A DNA stretch of 64,000 bases from assembly GCF_003987335.1 (NCBI RefSeq), contig NZ_PIPK01000015.1, positions 1 to 64,000 of the forward strand, given 5' to 3'. Made by a program: the position numbers and the translations under genes. The notes beneath the pieces were generated by a model, which worked only from the letters and a program-made list of their open reading frames with translations, searched no databases and had not been told where the DNA came from. The DNA is from Aliidiomarina maris (GTDB lineage Bacteria > Pseudomonadota > Gammaproteobacteria > Enterobacterales > Alteromonadaceae). Below, in pieces: positions 28,180-37,683 of this stretch (the stretch's first letter is position 1; the number at the start of each line of letters is the position of its first letter).

Positions 28180-29880
28180 ATGAATACAAAGTTTTCGTGG
28201 TCTCTCATTGCTAGTGCGTGCGCAACGCTTGCGCTAACATCGCCAGTCGCTCAGGCCGAGGCGCAGCTGTACCATAACTTCACTGGCTACACCTTTAGTG
28301 GTCAAGACGGCGCTGCTCTCGATTTGCACAGCTTTAATCATATGGTGGTGGAAGACGGGAAGATTGTCGCCACTGGCAACGCCAACCTGGCGCAGCAGTT
28401 TCCAGATGCCCGTAGTGTCAACTTGCAAGGCCGTATTGTGCTGCCAGGCTTAATTGACGCCCATGGCCATATTCACGGTTTAGGTGAAAACCTGGTGCAA
28501 GTCGACTTACGCGGCATTAACAACCGCACAGCAACCGTCGCCAAAGTTGCCAACTACGCGGACGCCAATCTGGAATTAGAGTGGGTGCTTGGCCGTGGTT
28601 GGAACCAAGTCAACTGGCCAACCCGCGACTACCCCAACCGCCAGGATTTAGACGAGGTGATTAACGACCGTCCAGTTTTCTTAGTTCGCATCGATGCGCA
28701 TGCCGCTTGGGTTAACACCCATGCGTTAGAACTAGCAGGCATTGATAAAGACACGCCAGATCCCGACGGCGGTCAGATTTTAAGAGACAGTGACGGCAAT
28801 GCGACGGGCATTCTAATTGATACAGCCATGGAACTCGTGCGCCAGCATATTCCAGAACCGACCCAGGAAGCGCGTTTGCAAGCCGTTAATATGGCGCAGC
28901 AGCACTTGCTTGAATTAGGTCTAACTCAGGTGTTAGACGCGGGCGCCAGCGCCGCTCAGCTTGACGATTATCGCCAACTAAATGAGCGCGGTGAACTCAA
29001 CATGCGGGTCAACGCCATGATTTCAGCCAGCGACCCAAGTTTAAGCGAGCTGCTAAGTGCTGGGGTGTATGAAAGCGACGACCACAAGGTTCGCATTGGT
29101 AATGTGAAAATGTATGGTGATGGTGCCCTCGGTAGCCGCGGCGCGCGTTTAATTGAACCTTATAGCGACGAGCCTGACAATTATGGCTTGCTTATCACCC
29201 CGGCAGAGCGCGTACGCGCGCTATTTGAAGACATTCATCAGGCTGGCTTTCAAATTAGCTATCACGCGATTGGCGATTACCCGAACCAATTGGCCCTCGA
29301 CGAATTTGCCCGCATCATTGAGAACGACGCATCAATCGATAGCTTGGGCCAATATCGCCACCGCATTGAGCATGCGCAAATCGTGCGCGTTGAAGATATT
29401 CCACGATTTGCTGAGCTTGGCATTATTCCGTCGATGCAACCTACCCACGCTACCAGTGACATGAATATGGCGGAAGACCGCGTTGGCAGCGAGCGCATCG
29501 CAGGTGCTTATGCCTGGCGCAGTTTTATCGACAGCGGTTCGATTATTGCGGCGGGTTCGGACTTCCCTGTAGAGTTGGCGAACCCATTTTACGGCATCCA
29601 CGCGGCCGTCACACGTCAGGATCGCAATGGTCAGCCGGTGGAAGGTTGGTATCCGGAACAGGCATTAACCTTGGTCGAGAGTTTGCGTAGTTTTACCCTT
29701 GATGCTGCCTATTCAGGGTTTACCGATAGTTATACCGGCACCTTGGAAGCAGGCAAGTACGCCGACTTTATTGTCATTGACCGTGACCCATTTAAAATAA
29801 GTAATAAAGATTTATGGCGAATTAAGGTATTGTCTACCTATGTCGCTGGTGAGCAGGTCTACCAGCACAGCAATCGATAA
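28180..29880 (+). CDS. Secreted amidohydrolase of the YtcJ-like (Amidohydro_3) family
   Basis: A 566-residue protein from the ATG at 28180, chosen because it begins a clear signal peptide (MNTKFSWSLIASACATLAL, cleavage after AQA near residue 24). The metal site motif GLIDAHGHIHG lies about residue 90-100, with further family elements such as the YGDGALGSRGA segment (near 310) and AAGSDFPVE (near 455). Members hydrolyse N-acyl or amide bonds of varied small molecules, so the substrate cannot be named. The frame is open 108 bases upstream, without a signal peptide. A terminator follows. Confidence 0.88.
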   Translation: MNTKFSWSLIASACATLALTSPVAQAEAQLYHNFTGYTFSGQDGAALDLHSFNHMVVEDGKIVATGNANLAQQFPDARSVNLQGRIVLPGLIDAHGHIHGLGENLVQVDLRGINNRTATVAKVANYADANLELEWVLGRGWNQVNWPTRDYPNRQDLDEVINDRPVFLVRIDAHAAWVNTHALELAGIDKDTPDPDGGQILRDSDGNATGILIDTAMELVRQHIPEPTQEARLQAVNMAQQHLLELGLTQVLDAGASAAQLDDYRQLNERGELNMRVNAMISASDPSLSELLSAGVYESDDHKVRIGNVKMYGDGALGSRGARLIEPYSDEPDNYGLLITPAERVRALFEDIHQAGFQISYHAIGDYPNQLALDEFARIIENDASIDSLGQYRHRIEHAQIVRVEDIPRFAELGIIPSMQPTHATSDMNMAEDRVGSERIAGAYAWRSFIDSGSIIAAGSDFPVELANPFYGIHAAVTRQDRNGQPVEGWYPEQALTLVESLRSFTLDAAYSGFTDSYTGTLEAGKYADFIVIDRDPFKISNKDLWRIKVLSTYVAGEQVYQHSNR

Positions 29881-29888
29881 TTTTTACA

Positions 29889-29914
29889 GCCGATGCCCAG
29901 CATCGGCTTTTTTT
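29889..29914 (+). terminator. Terminator of the amidohydrolase gene
   Basis: GCCGATGC-CCA-GCATCGGC is a perfect 8-bp stem followed by seven T residues, about 9 bases past the stop codon. Confidence 0.9.
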
Positions 29915-29928
29915 AACGCGGTTTGACT

Positions 29929-30921
29929 ATGAATGACTTTTTGTTTGCTGACGATGCGCCGTCCAACGATGTACCGCCCCGCTCCCATGCGACTTCGATG
30001 CCTCCTTTTCGCATTCTGATTGTCGATGACGACGAGGAAATTCATGTCATTACGAAAATGGCATTGAGCGAATTTCACCTCAACCACCGTCGCCTGGAGT
30101 TTGTGTCTGCTTATAGTGGCGAGGAAGCGCGCCAGTTATTATCGCAGCAGCATGATTTTGCGTTGGTATTACTCGACGTTGTAATGGAACATGACCATGC
30201 GGGACTGGATGTCGCGCGCTGGATACGCGAAACCTTACGCAACCGATTAATTCGAATCGTGTTGCGCACCGGTCAGCCGGGCCAGGCACCGGAAGAAGAG
30301 ATTATTGCGCGCTACGAGATTGACGATTACAAAGAGAAAACTGAGCTCACCTATCGTAAGTTGGTCACATTGATGTACTCCAGCTTACGGGCATACAGTG
30401 AACTTTGTCGTATTGAACGCAACCGCCGTGCGCTTGAGCATATTATTAATGCATCGGCGCAATTATTTAGTGCCGCGAGCGTGAAAGAATTGAGCCGTGG
30501 TATTTTAGAGCAGCTTGTTGCCATAGTAACCCACGCAGACACCGCCGCATATTGTAGTGTTGACGGTGCCATCGACGGCGTCACCGCTGCGGGCTCGAGC
30601 GCAGCCAACCTGCGCGTGCTTGCCGGCGTGGGCCAGTACCAGCATGATGAAGGGCAAGGTTTAGCCAAGCACGTCGACCAGCAGGTTATCGCTCGGCTTA
30701 TTCAACGCCAGCAGCCCGTAAGTTTTGAAATTCACCAGCAGGATTATTACGGTCTGTACCACACCACGGATGGGCGTTATTACCTGCTTTTTATTCAAGG
30801 CATTGTGAAACAGCAACACAGTGGCGAATTAGCTGATAGCGATCAACACTTACTGGAATTATTTATGAATAATACAGCGATCGCTTTTGAGCACGCCCAG
30901 CGTACTCAACATACAGAATAA
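29929..30921 (+). CDS. Response regulator with a DUF3369 domain
   Basis: A 330-residue protein from the ATG at 29929. The receiver domain (about 27-150) is intact, with D33-D34-D35 and phospho-acceptor D83. It is followed by the DUF3369 region (about 165-325), a GAF-like fold that begins after the DYKEKTELT stretch. Proteins of this type often carry an HD-GYP or GGDEF output, but this one ends after DUF3369. No cognate kinase is adjacent. It is 20 bases upstream of pdxH, probably co-transcribed but functionally unrelated. Confidence 0.85.
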   Translation: MNDFLFADDAPSNDVPPRSHATSMPPFRILIVDDDEEIHVITKMALSEFHLNHRRLEFVSAYSGEEARQLLSQQHDFALVLLDVVMEHDHAGLDVARWIRETLRNRLIRIVLRTGQPGQAPEEEIIARYEIDDYKEKTELTYRKLVTLMYSSLRAYSELCRIERNRRALEHIINASAQLFSAASVKELSRGILEQLVAIVTHADTAAYCSVDGAIDGVTAAGSSAANLRVLAGVGQYQHDEGQGLAKHVDQQVIARLIQRQQPVSFEIHQQDYYGLYHTTDGRYYLLFIQGIVKQQHSGELADSDQHLLELFMNNTAIAFEHAQRTQHTE

Positions 30922-30941
30922 GCAGCTAAGGACACCTCGCT

Positions 30942-31586
30942 ATGAAGCTAGAAGACATTCGCCGTGATTACTTAAGCCAACAACTCGATCGCAACGACCT
31001 GCTTGAAGACCCCATGCTACAGTTCGAACAATGGTTTGACATTGCCAAGTTGGCACAGCTAAGTAGCGACCCCACCGCGATGGTAGTGGCAACAGCCGAC
31101 GCACGCGGCCGTGTCAGTCAGCGCGTGGTGTTATTAAAGTCCTTCGCCACCGACGGTTTGGTGTTTTACACCAACCTGCGCAGTAAAAAAGCTCAGCAGT
31201 TAGCCGACAACCCACAATGCAGCGCGCACTTTGGCTGGCTGCCACTCGAGCGCCAGGTCATCTTTGAAGGTCAGGTTGAGTTTTTAAGCGCTGCAGAAAA
31301 CGCTGCTTATTTCCATAGCCGACCGCGCGCCAGTCAAATTGCGGCCTGGGCATCAGCGCAAAGCCAAGCAGTCGCTGACCGCACGACCTTGGACCAACAG
31401 TATCAACAACGTGAACAAGAATTTACTCAGCTTGAGACGATTCCATTACCAGAGCATTGGGGCGGCATTCGCATTCGCCCCGATTATGTTGAATTCTGGC
31501 AAGGCCGCGCCTCTCGCTTACATGACCGCTTTGGCTATCAGCGCCAAACCAGTGGCGCTTGGCAGATTACACGCCTACAACCGTAG
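30942..31586 (+). CDS. pdxH: Pyridoxine/pyridoxamine 5'-phosphate oxidase
   Basis: A 214-residue FMN enzyme, the last step of pyridoxal 5'-phosphate synthesis and salvage. Family signatures: RVVLLKSFATDGLVFYTNLR (about 66-85) for FMN binding and the C-terminal WGGIRIRPDYVEFWQGRASRLHDR region. Length and termini match E. coli PdxH. The last 12 bases overlap the convergent end of the neighbouring oxidoreductase gene, with no terminator between them. Confidence 0.96.
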   Translation: MKLEDIRRDYLSQQLDRNDLLEDPMLQFEQWFDIAKLAQLSSDPTAMVVATADARGRVSQRVVLLKSFATDGLVFYTNLRSKKAQQLADNPQCSAHFGWLPLERQVIFEGQVEFLSAAENAAYFHSRPRASQIAAWASAQSQAVADRTTLDQQYQQREQEFTQLETIPLPEHWGGIRIRPDYVEFWQGRASRLHDRFGYQRQTSGAWQITRLQP

Positions 31587-32651
31587 CGGCATGGGTTTTG
31601 GCATAGCTTTTGGCATGGCGACGTCAAAGCGCTCTGCCGCGCGCTCTAATCGCCCAACAGTCGCGCTATCTAACTGAACGCCTTCCGCCAACTGCTGCTG
31701 GCGGTATTGCAGCGCTCGCTGACCTGGCACCCGAACTGGCTTGGTTGAATCTATCGGCGTGCAAGCTTGCATGCGCGCGACCAAATCATCCGCCTGCTGT
31801 ATAAACTCACTTGGCTCACCGAACGCCGCGGGGTCAAGCACCTGCACGAACAAACTGTTGCTCTCGCCGTCGTCTGGGCCCTGGCTGCGGCCATAGTTAC
31901 TCAAGCCCATGGTCCAAATTTCACTCATTAAACACAATGCTGAACCTTTGTAACCCAAGTCATGGCCACCGAGCGGTAAAATAGCAGCACCCTCGCCTTC
32001 GATGTACACCGATGGGTCTTGGCTCAGTTCACCTGTGGCGGTGATGAGCGCAGGCCATGGCAGCGCTTCACCGCGCTCCCAAAACTGACGTACTTTGCCT
32101 GCTGCGGTCATAGATAAGCTGATATCAATTAATATCGGTGTTGTACTGGTCGGCACCCCCACTGCATAGGGGTTAGGTGAAAACAGTGCTTGCTTCGCGC
32201 CAAAGGGGGCAACGCTGGATTGCGCTGGAGTAGAACAGATTAAATTGACCAGCAGCCCTTGCTCCGTTGCGATACGTAAATAGGCGGCTAAGCTGGCAAC
32301 GTGCTGAGCGCGTTTCACCACAATACTACCAGTGCCCGCTATTTTTGCTTTGGCACACGCCGCTTCCACGGCCTGCGCCGCGACATAAGGGCCAGGTAAA
32401 AATGCTGCGTCCCAGGTTGCAACGGCCGCGCGGTCACGCACTATCTTAATGGCACCGTCACCCCGTGCTTTACCATCGGCTAACAGCTTGGCATTGAAAT
32501 ATAAACGCTTTAGGCCATGGGTAGAAAAACCCAGTAAATCGCCTTCAAGCAGATAAGTTGCTGTGGCGGCGGCGATATCGTCGCGAGCCCCCGCTTTTGC
32601 TAGTACAGTTTGAGCAAATGTAGCTAAGTCTTGGGCCGCAAATGTATTCAT
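31575..32651 (-). CDS. Ldh family oxidoreductase (malate/L-lactate/ureidoglycolate dehydrogenase type)
   Basis: A 358-residue NAD(P)-dependent dehydrogenase of the Ldh_2 fold, which differs from the classical Rossmann MDH/LDH. Visible family features: the STHGLKR stretch (near 43-49), NPYAVGVP (near 195) followed by ILIDISLSMTAAGKV, and the GGHDLGYKGSALCLMSEI helix near 258. The substrate may be malate, lactate, ureidoglycolate or another 2-oxo acid. An AGAGGTGAT ribosome site supports the start. The C-terminus is a short repeat of Met-Pro-Lys units (MPKAMPKPMP), which looks like an extension into the pdxH tail. Confidence 0.85.
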   Translation of the reverse strand: MNTFAAQDLATFAQTVLAKAGARDDIAAATATYLLEGDLLGFSTHGLKRLYFNAKLLADGKARGDGAIKIVRDRAAVATWDAAFLPGPYVAAQAVEAACAKAKIAGTGSIVVKRAQHVASLAAYLRIATEQGLLVNLICSTPAQSSVAPFGAKQALFSPNPYAVGVPTSTTPILIDISLSMTAAGKVRQFWERGEALPWPALITATGELSQDPSVYIEGEGAAILPLGGHDLGYKGSALCLMSEIWTMGLSNYGRSQGPDDGESNSLFVQVLDPAAFGEPSEFIQQADDLVARMQACTPIDSTKPVRVPGQRALQYRQQQLAEGVQLDSATVGRLERAAERFDVAMPKAMPKPMPLRL

Positions 32652-32812
32652 ATCACCTCTTTATTCACTGCAGTCACGAACCGAATGCTGAAAAATTTAG
32701 TTTACCGTTAAATTGTCACTTGGTCAGCAAGCTGCCTTTGGGTAAGCTGTTAGGCTATTTGGCGAAAAACCAAGATGCCAACAGTAACACCGTATTAGCG
32801 CAAGGACATTAG

Positions 32813-33826
32813 ATGAAGAAAATTGCCGTCATTACCAGCGGAGGAGACGCCCCAGGTATGAACGCCTGCATTCGGGCGATTGTATTAACTGCCTACCAGC
32901 ACGGCATGGAAGTGATCGGCTTTCGGCATGGGTTTCGCGGTATCGTGGAAGACCTCAACCAGCCCCTGCACCCCAACGACATGCGCTTAGTCAGCCAGCG
33001 CGGCGGTACAATTTTATTAAGTTCGCGCTATCCTGAATTCAAACAAGTCAGTGCGGCCAAGGCTGCGGCACAAGTGCTCGATGCCCATGGCATTGGCGCA
33101 CTGGTGGTGATTGGCGGCGACGGTTCGTTTCGTGGCGCACATCACCTCAATCAACATTGGTACGGCCAAGTGATTGGTGTGCCAGGCACCATTGACAATG
33201 ACTTAGCCGGCACCGACACCACAATTGGCTTTACCACCGCGGTCGACACCGCGATGGAAGCGATTGACCGCATTCGTGAAACCGCAGAAGCCATGGCCCG
33301 CGTATTCGTGATTGAAGTCATGGGCCGCCATGCTGGTTTCATTGGTTTGCACGCAGCTATTGCGGGCTCAGCAGAAGGCATGTTGGTGCCAGAGCTTGAG
33401 CCGCAACCTAAGTTAGCCGAGATCGCCGACAATATTAAACGCGCGCGCAGCGCATTTCCTGACAGTAGCTATATTGTGGTGGTATCGGAAAACTTATGGC
33501 CCGGCGGTGTGTCTCAGTTAGCCAAAGAGCTGACTCAAGCCACTGGCACGACATGCCATGCTGCGCCTTTAGGGCATATTCAACGTGGTGGACGCCCCAA
33601 TGCGCAGGACAGAATCTTATCCATGCAGTTGGGGCAAGCCGCAGTCCATGCAATTATTGATGGTGCTAGTGGCCATATGATTGGCGTAGAGCAAGGCCAT
33701 GTGGTTGAAGTTCCTATTCATTTAACGTTTGAGCGCGATAAACCACTGGACCTGCGTTTGGTCAATTTGCAACGCGGCTTACAACAGCTAAATTTTGCTT
33801 CAAAAGTGGGCGAAGAATCCGCATAA
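32813..33826 (+). CDS. pfkA: 6-phosphofructokinase
   Basis: A 337-residue glycolytic enzyme. ATP-type signatures: SGGDAPGMN (9-17), GGDGSFRG (101-108; Gly104 fits ATP rather than pyrophosphate use) and PGTIDNDLAGTD with catalytic Asp128. The MGRHAGFIGL loop binds fructose 6-phosphate. An AAGGA element lies six bases upstream of the start. It is 71 bases from speB and not obviously linked to it. Confidence 0.95.
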   Translation: MKKIAVITSGGDAPGMNACIRAIVLTAYQHGMEVIGFRHGFRGIVEDLNQPLHPNDMRLVSQRGGTILLSSRYPEFKQVSAAKAAAQVLDAHGIGALVVIGGDGSFRGAHHLNQHWYGQVIGVPGTIDNDLAGTDTTIGFTTAVDTAMEAIDRIRETAEAMARVFVIEVMGRHAGFIGLHAAIAGSAEGMLVPELEPQPKLAEIADNIKRARSAFPDSSYIVVVSENLWPGGVSQLAKELTQATGTTCHAAPLGHIQRGGRPNAQDRILSMQLGQAAVHAIIDGASGHMIGVEQGHVVEVPIHLTFERDKPLDLRLVNLQRGLQQLNFASKVGEESA

Positions 33827-33897
33827 TTGCGCCCCCAGCTCAGACCGAGTTTGGGACGCAATTTGTATGAATAGCCGACGATAAAAGGTGAACAACA

Positions 33898-34818
33898 TTG
33901 GCACAACCTATCGATTTCAACGTGCAACTAACCGAACCTGTGCGCGCCTACTTTGGCGCTGAAGTCGCCAAGCAGGTTTACCCGGGGCACACCCACGTAA
34001 TTGGTTTCGGTTTTGATGGCACGGCGTGTTTTCGCAAAGGCACCCGCCATGGACCGGATGGTTTACGCTCTATCTCTGAGGATATTGAGTCGTACTCACC
34101 GTATCAGGACTTTGACCTGACCGATTTCACCTTTTATGACCTAGGCAACCTTGAGCTTGGCGAGAAGGCCGATGTCGAAGCGCAGTGGCGTCATGCAAGC
34201 GATGACTTTGATAAGATCTTCGCATCTATCGACCTAGCTGCGAACGACGTTCGGGTCATGACCTTGGGCGGCGAGCACTCAATTTCTTACGCGCCTATCG
34301 TCAAATACTTACAGCAATATGATGACTTAGTATTGCTGCACTTAGATGCCCATGCCGACCTACGCGACGGTTTTGAAGGCTATCACTATTCACACGCGTC
34401 GATTATTCGCCGCGTGCTTGACCACTTTGGTCCGAATCATCAGTTGATTCAATATGGCATTCGCTCCGGCACACGGGACGAGTATCGTTATATGCACGAA
34501 CACAAAACCGTGCGCACATCACGCAAAGACTTCCTTGAGAGCGTCGCTGCGATTGCCAAAGATCGACCGATTTATTTGACCTTAGACCTGGATTACTTCG
34601 ACCCCTCGTTTTTACCTGGCACGGGTACGCCAGAACCAGGTGGTGAAGATTTCCACTCGTTCATCAGCTTAATTAAGCTGCTCGGCGAGCGTAATTTGGT
34701 CGGCTGTGATGTGGTTGAATTGTCACCACAAATTGACCCGACGGGTAATTCCGACGTATTTGCTGCCAAAGTGGTACGCGAACTATTAATGACTATGGAA
34801 AAAGGACGCTGCGCATGA
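33898..34818 (+). CDS. speB: Agmatinase
   Basis: A 306-residue ureohydrolase that converts agmatine to putrescine and urea. The binuclear Mn ligands are present: GGEHS (near 122), the HLDAHADLRD motif (near 148) and LTLDLDYFDPSFLPGTGTPE (near 230). The start is a TTG with an AAAGGTGA ribosome site six bases upstream; no nearer ATG fits. The stop overlaps the speA start by four bases (ATGA), so the two enzymes of the arginine to putrescine pathway are translated together. Confidence 0.95.
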   Translation: MAQPIDFNVQLTEPVRAYFGAEVAKQVYPGHTHVIGFGFDGTACFRKGTRHGPDGLRSISEDIESYSPYQDFDLTDFTFYDLGNLELGEKADVEAQWRHASDDFDKIFASIDLAANDVRVMTLGGEHSISYAPIVKYLQQYDDLVLLHLDAHADLRDGFEGYHYSHASIIRRVLDHFGPNHQLIQYGIRSGTRDEYRYMHEHKTVRTSRKDFLESVAAIAKDRPIYLTLDLDYFDPSFLPGTGTPEPGGEDFHSFISLIKLLGERNLVGCDVVELSPQIDPTGNSDVFAAKVVRELLMTMEKGRCA

Positions 34819-36725
34819 GCCATTGGAGCATTGACGAAGCCGAAGAACTTTACGGTGTAAAACGTTGGAGCGCCGGCTATTTCTCGATTGGCGAGAATGG
34901 CAATATTCAAGTGAACGCAGACCACCGTCGCCCAGACGTTAAGATCGATCTGAAAGAGGTCATCGACGAAATGGTTGCTGAAGGGATTCAATTTCCAGCG
35001 GTTATTCGTTTCCACGACGTACTGCGTTCACAAGTTGAGATTTTAAACGAAACCTTCCGCAACACCATTCAACAGGCCAACTTTCAAGGCCAGTATGTCG
35101 GTGTGTATCCGGTTAAAGTGAACCAAATGCGTGAAGTGGTTGAGGAAATCGTTGACGCTGGCGAACCCTACAACTACGGCCTTGAAGCCGGTTCAAAGCC
35201 AGAATTGATGGCGGTGATGGCTTACAACGAAAACCCTGAGGCATTAACGGTTTTAAACGGCTACAAAGACGAAGATTACCTGACTCTGGCTTTATTAGGC
35301 CGCCGTTTAGGGCGCAAAATCATTGTTGTGGTCGAGAAGTTCTCTGAACTGGAAATGCTGGTTGCGTTGTCTCAGAAGCTGAATATCGAACCGATGATCG
35401 GCCTGCGCAGTAAAATGATGGTGAAAAGCCAAGGTAAATGGGCGAGCTCCAGTGGTGAGCGCGCTAAGTTTGGTTTAAGCATCGCTGAGATTTTAAATGC
35501 GATTGAATACCTGAAAAAACATGACATGCTGCACTGCGCCAAGTTGCTGCATTATCATATCGGTAGCCAAATTTCTGACATTCGTAAAATCAAAGAAGCG
35601 GTTACCGAAGGTGCGCGCCTGTACGCCAAGCTTGTGCAAATGGGTGTGCCCATGGAATACCTGGACATCGGTGGCGGCCTTGGCATTGATTATGACGGCA
35701 CCAGTTCAACCACAGACTCATCGCGCAACTATTCGACCGACGAATACATTGCCGACGTGGTCTATGGGGTGAAACAAATTTGTGATCTTGAGGAAGTCCC
35801 CCACCCTAATTTGGTCAGCGAAAGTGGGCGTGCGATTACCGCGTACCACTCAATGGTCGTGACCAACGTGGTGGGCGAAATTAAGGCCACGGGCACCCAG
35901 TTTGATATCAGCCCAAGTGACGGCGAGCACGTGCTGGTGAGTAACATGCGTGAGCTGGTTGGCGAACGTACCTTGCACCCGCAAGAACGCTACAACGACG
36001 CCGCAAGCTTTAAAGAAAGCGCATTTGAAGCCTTTAAACTTGGGGTACTCGATTTGCCTGAAATGGCAAAAATTGACGTCATGTATTGGCAAATACTTAC
36101 CGAGATTCATCAGTCTCTTGACCATGACAACTTCGTGATTCAAGAACTTGAAGACCTCGATAACACCTTAGCCAGCCAATACTTAGGTAATTTCTCGGTG
36201 TTCCAATCAGCCGCTGATACCTGGGCGATTGGGCAGCTATTGCCAATCGTGCCTATTTCGCGTTTGAACGAGAAACCAACAGTACGTGCATCAATTGCCG
36301 ATATTACCTGTGACAGTGACGGTAAAATTAGTAAGTTCATTGAAGGCACTCAAGTGAGCGAAAACATCCCGCTGCACAAGCTGAAAAAGGACGAGCCTTA
36401 CCACATTGGTATGTTCCTGACCGGTGCTTACCAAGACGTCATGGGCGACATGCACAACTTGTTTGGGCGCTTAACTGAAGTTCACATTTTCGCCCACGAC
36501 GAGGCCGACGGCGATTTCTACATTGAAGAAATCGTACCGGGCAACTCGGCAGCGCGGGTACTTGAAACCATGCAGTATAATACCGACTACATGGCGAAAG
36601 TGGTGAAAAAGGCCGTTGATAAGCAAATCCGCAAGGGCAATATCGCGCCACGTGAGGGTGTTCGTTGGACCGACTTTTATGAAAAGTGCCTCGAAGGTAG
36701 CACCTATTTGCGCACTGAAAAGTAG
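34815..36725 (+). CDS. speA: Biosynthetic arginine decarboxylase
   Basis: A 636-residue PLP enzyme making agmatine from arginine; its product is the substrate of the neighbouring agmatinase. The PLP-binding Lys is in YPVKVNQ (near residue 99), followed by the fold-III barrel with YHIGSQISD (near 248) and the GGGLGIDYDGT phosphate loop. The E. coli enzyme is similar in size (about 650 residues). No terminator is visible before the following tRNA promoter. Confidence 0.97.
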   Translation: MSHWSIDEAEELYGVKRWSAGYFSIGENGNIQVNADHRRPDVKIDLKEVIDEMVAEGIQFPAVIRFHDVLRSQVEILNETFRNTIQQANFQGQYVGVYPVKVNQMREVVEEIVDAGEPYNYGLEAGSKPELMAVMAYNENPEALTVLNGYKDEDYLTLALLGRRLGRKIIVVVEKFSELEMLVALSQKLNIEPMIGLRSKMMVKSQGKWASSSGERAKFGLSIAEILNAIEYLKKHDMLHCAKLLHYHIGSQISDIRKIKEAVTEGARLYAKLVQMGVPMEYLDIGGGLGIDYDGTSSTTDSSRNYSTDEYIADVVYGVKQICDLEEVPHPNLVSESGRAITAYHSMVVTNVVGEIKATGTQFDISPSDGEHVLVSNMRELVGERTLHPQERYNDAASFKESAFEAFKLGVLDLPEMAKIDVMYWQILTEIHQSLDHDNFVIQELEDLDNTLASQYLGNFSVFQSAADTWAIGQLLPIVPISRLNEKPTVRASIADITCDSDGKISKFIEGTQVSENIPLHKLKKDEPYHIGMFLTGAYQDVMGDMHNLFGRLTEVHIFAHDEADGDFYIEEIVPGNSAARVLETMQYNTDYMAKVVKKAVDKQIRKGNIAPREGVRWTDFYEKCLEGSTYLRTEK

Positions 36726-36773
36726 TAAAACGGGCATTTAGTGAGCAATCGCGCGCTAAGTGCTAAAAAGCGT

Positions 36774-36802
36774 TTGACTTGCACGCTCATTTTGCGTTTA
36801 AT
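36774..36802 (+). promoter_or_regulatory. Promoter of tRNA-Phe
   Basis: TTGACT (36774-36779), a 17-bp spacer and TTTAAT (36797-36802) sit ten bases ahead of the tRNA, a normal sigma70 arrangement. Confidence 0.75.
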
Positions 36803-36811
36803 TGCACCCAC

Positions 36812-36887
36812 GCCCAGATAGCTCAGTCGGTAGAGCAGGGGATTGAAAATCCCCGTGTCGGTGGTTCGATTCCGCCTCTGGGCACCA
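36812..36887 (+). tRNA. pheT: tRNA-Phe (GAA)
   Basis: A 76-base tRNA with all arms: acceptor GCCCAGA/TCTGGGC, D-arm GCTC/GAGC, anticodon stem GGGGA/TCCCC with anticodon GAA, T-arm GGTGG/CCGCC around TTCGATT, and encoded CCA. A terminator follows at once, so it is a single-gene unit. The symbol is a generic one. Confidence 0.97.
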
Positions 36888-36896
36888 TGATTACAG

Positions 36897-36922
36897 AAAC
36901 CCGCCTTTTGGCGGGTTTTTTG
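36897..36922 (+). terminator. Terminator of tRNA-Phe
   Basis: AAACCCGCC-TTTT-GGCGGGTTT followed by more T residues, ten bases after the CCA end. Confidence 0.9.
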
Positions 36923-36995
36923 TTTTATGGTATGGTTTAAGCCACAATCAAAACGCCCATAAACTATTCCAATAAAACAACAGGTATCAGCGATT

Positions 36996-37607
36996 ATGCG
37001 AACTTCCCTTAAGGTGCTTGCCACCGCCGCCTCACTATTGACCGTCACCAGTGTGAGCGCAGCCCCCGTGTTGACCTCTACCAATGTACAAGATCAATTT
37101 TTCGATAACCTGCGCCAGTATTGCGGCCAAGCATTCGAAGGCACTGTGGTAGAAGACAACTTTACCGGCATTGAAACCTTCAGCCAAAACCGCCTGGTGA
37201 TGCACGTACGCGTGTGTGAAGAAGACCGTTTAGAAATTCCATTTCATGTGGGTAACAACCATTCACGTACCTGGATTCTAACCAAAACAGGTTCAGGAAT
37301 ATCCCTTAAACACGATCATCGTAAAGCCAATGGCGACGAAGATATCGACGGCGGCACCATGTACGGCGGCCATACTATCGATTCCGGTTGGGCCAACGCG
37401 CAATCGTTTCCTGCGGACCAAGCCTCAAAAGAAGACTTTATTCGCCGTCGCACACCGCAGTCAGTGGGTAACACTTGGCATATGTTTATCTACCCAGACG
37501 AGTTTTTCGGCTACCGCCTCACCCGACCTGGGCGCGAAATGCGGGTCGACTTTGACCTGACCAATCCGGTTGACCTACCCCCTACTCCTTGGGGTTATGA
37601 AGACTAA
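36996..37607 (+). CDS. Secreted protein of unknown function
   Basis: A 203-residue protein with a clear Sec signal peptide (about 1-22, cleavage after VSA). I do not recognise the mature domain. It holds two cysteines (in QYCGQAFEG and VRVCEEDR) that may form a disulfide, a segment with HDHRKANGDEDIDGGTMYGG (near 105-125) rich in His and acidic residues, and a proline-rich end (PVDLPPTPWGYED). Probably periplasmic. It stands alone between tRNA-Phe and the aceA terminator. Confidence 0.75.
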   Translation: MRTSLKVLATAASLLTVTSVSAAPVLTSTNVQDQFFDNLRQYCGQAFEGTVVEDNFTGIETFSQNRLVMHVRVCEEDRLEIPFHVGNNHSRTWILTKTGSGISLKHDHRKANGDEDIDGGTMYGGHTIDSGWANAQSFPADQASKEDFIRRRTPQSVGNTWHMFIYPDEFFGYRLTRPGREMRVDFDLTNPVDLPPTPWGYED

Positions 37608-37628
37608 ATCCAAGTTTGGTTCGGGTAC

Positions 37629-37655
37629 AAAAAAAGGGCATCGCTGCCCTTTTTT
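37629..37655. terminator. Bidirectional terminator between the secreted protein gene and aceA
   Basis: AAAAAAGGGCA-TCGC-TGCCCTTTTTT is symmetric, with A- and T-runs that serve both converging transcripts. Confidence 0.9.
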
Positions 37656-37683
37656 ATTGCCCGTTACATACTATGCATCAGGC

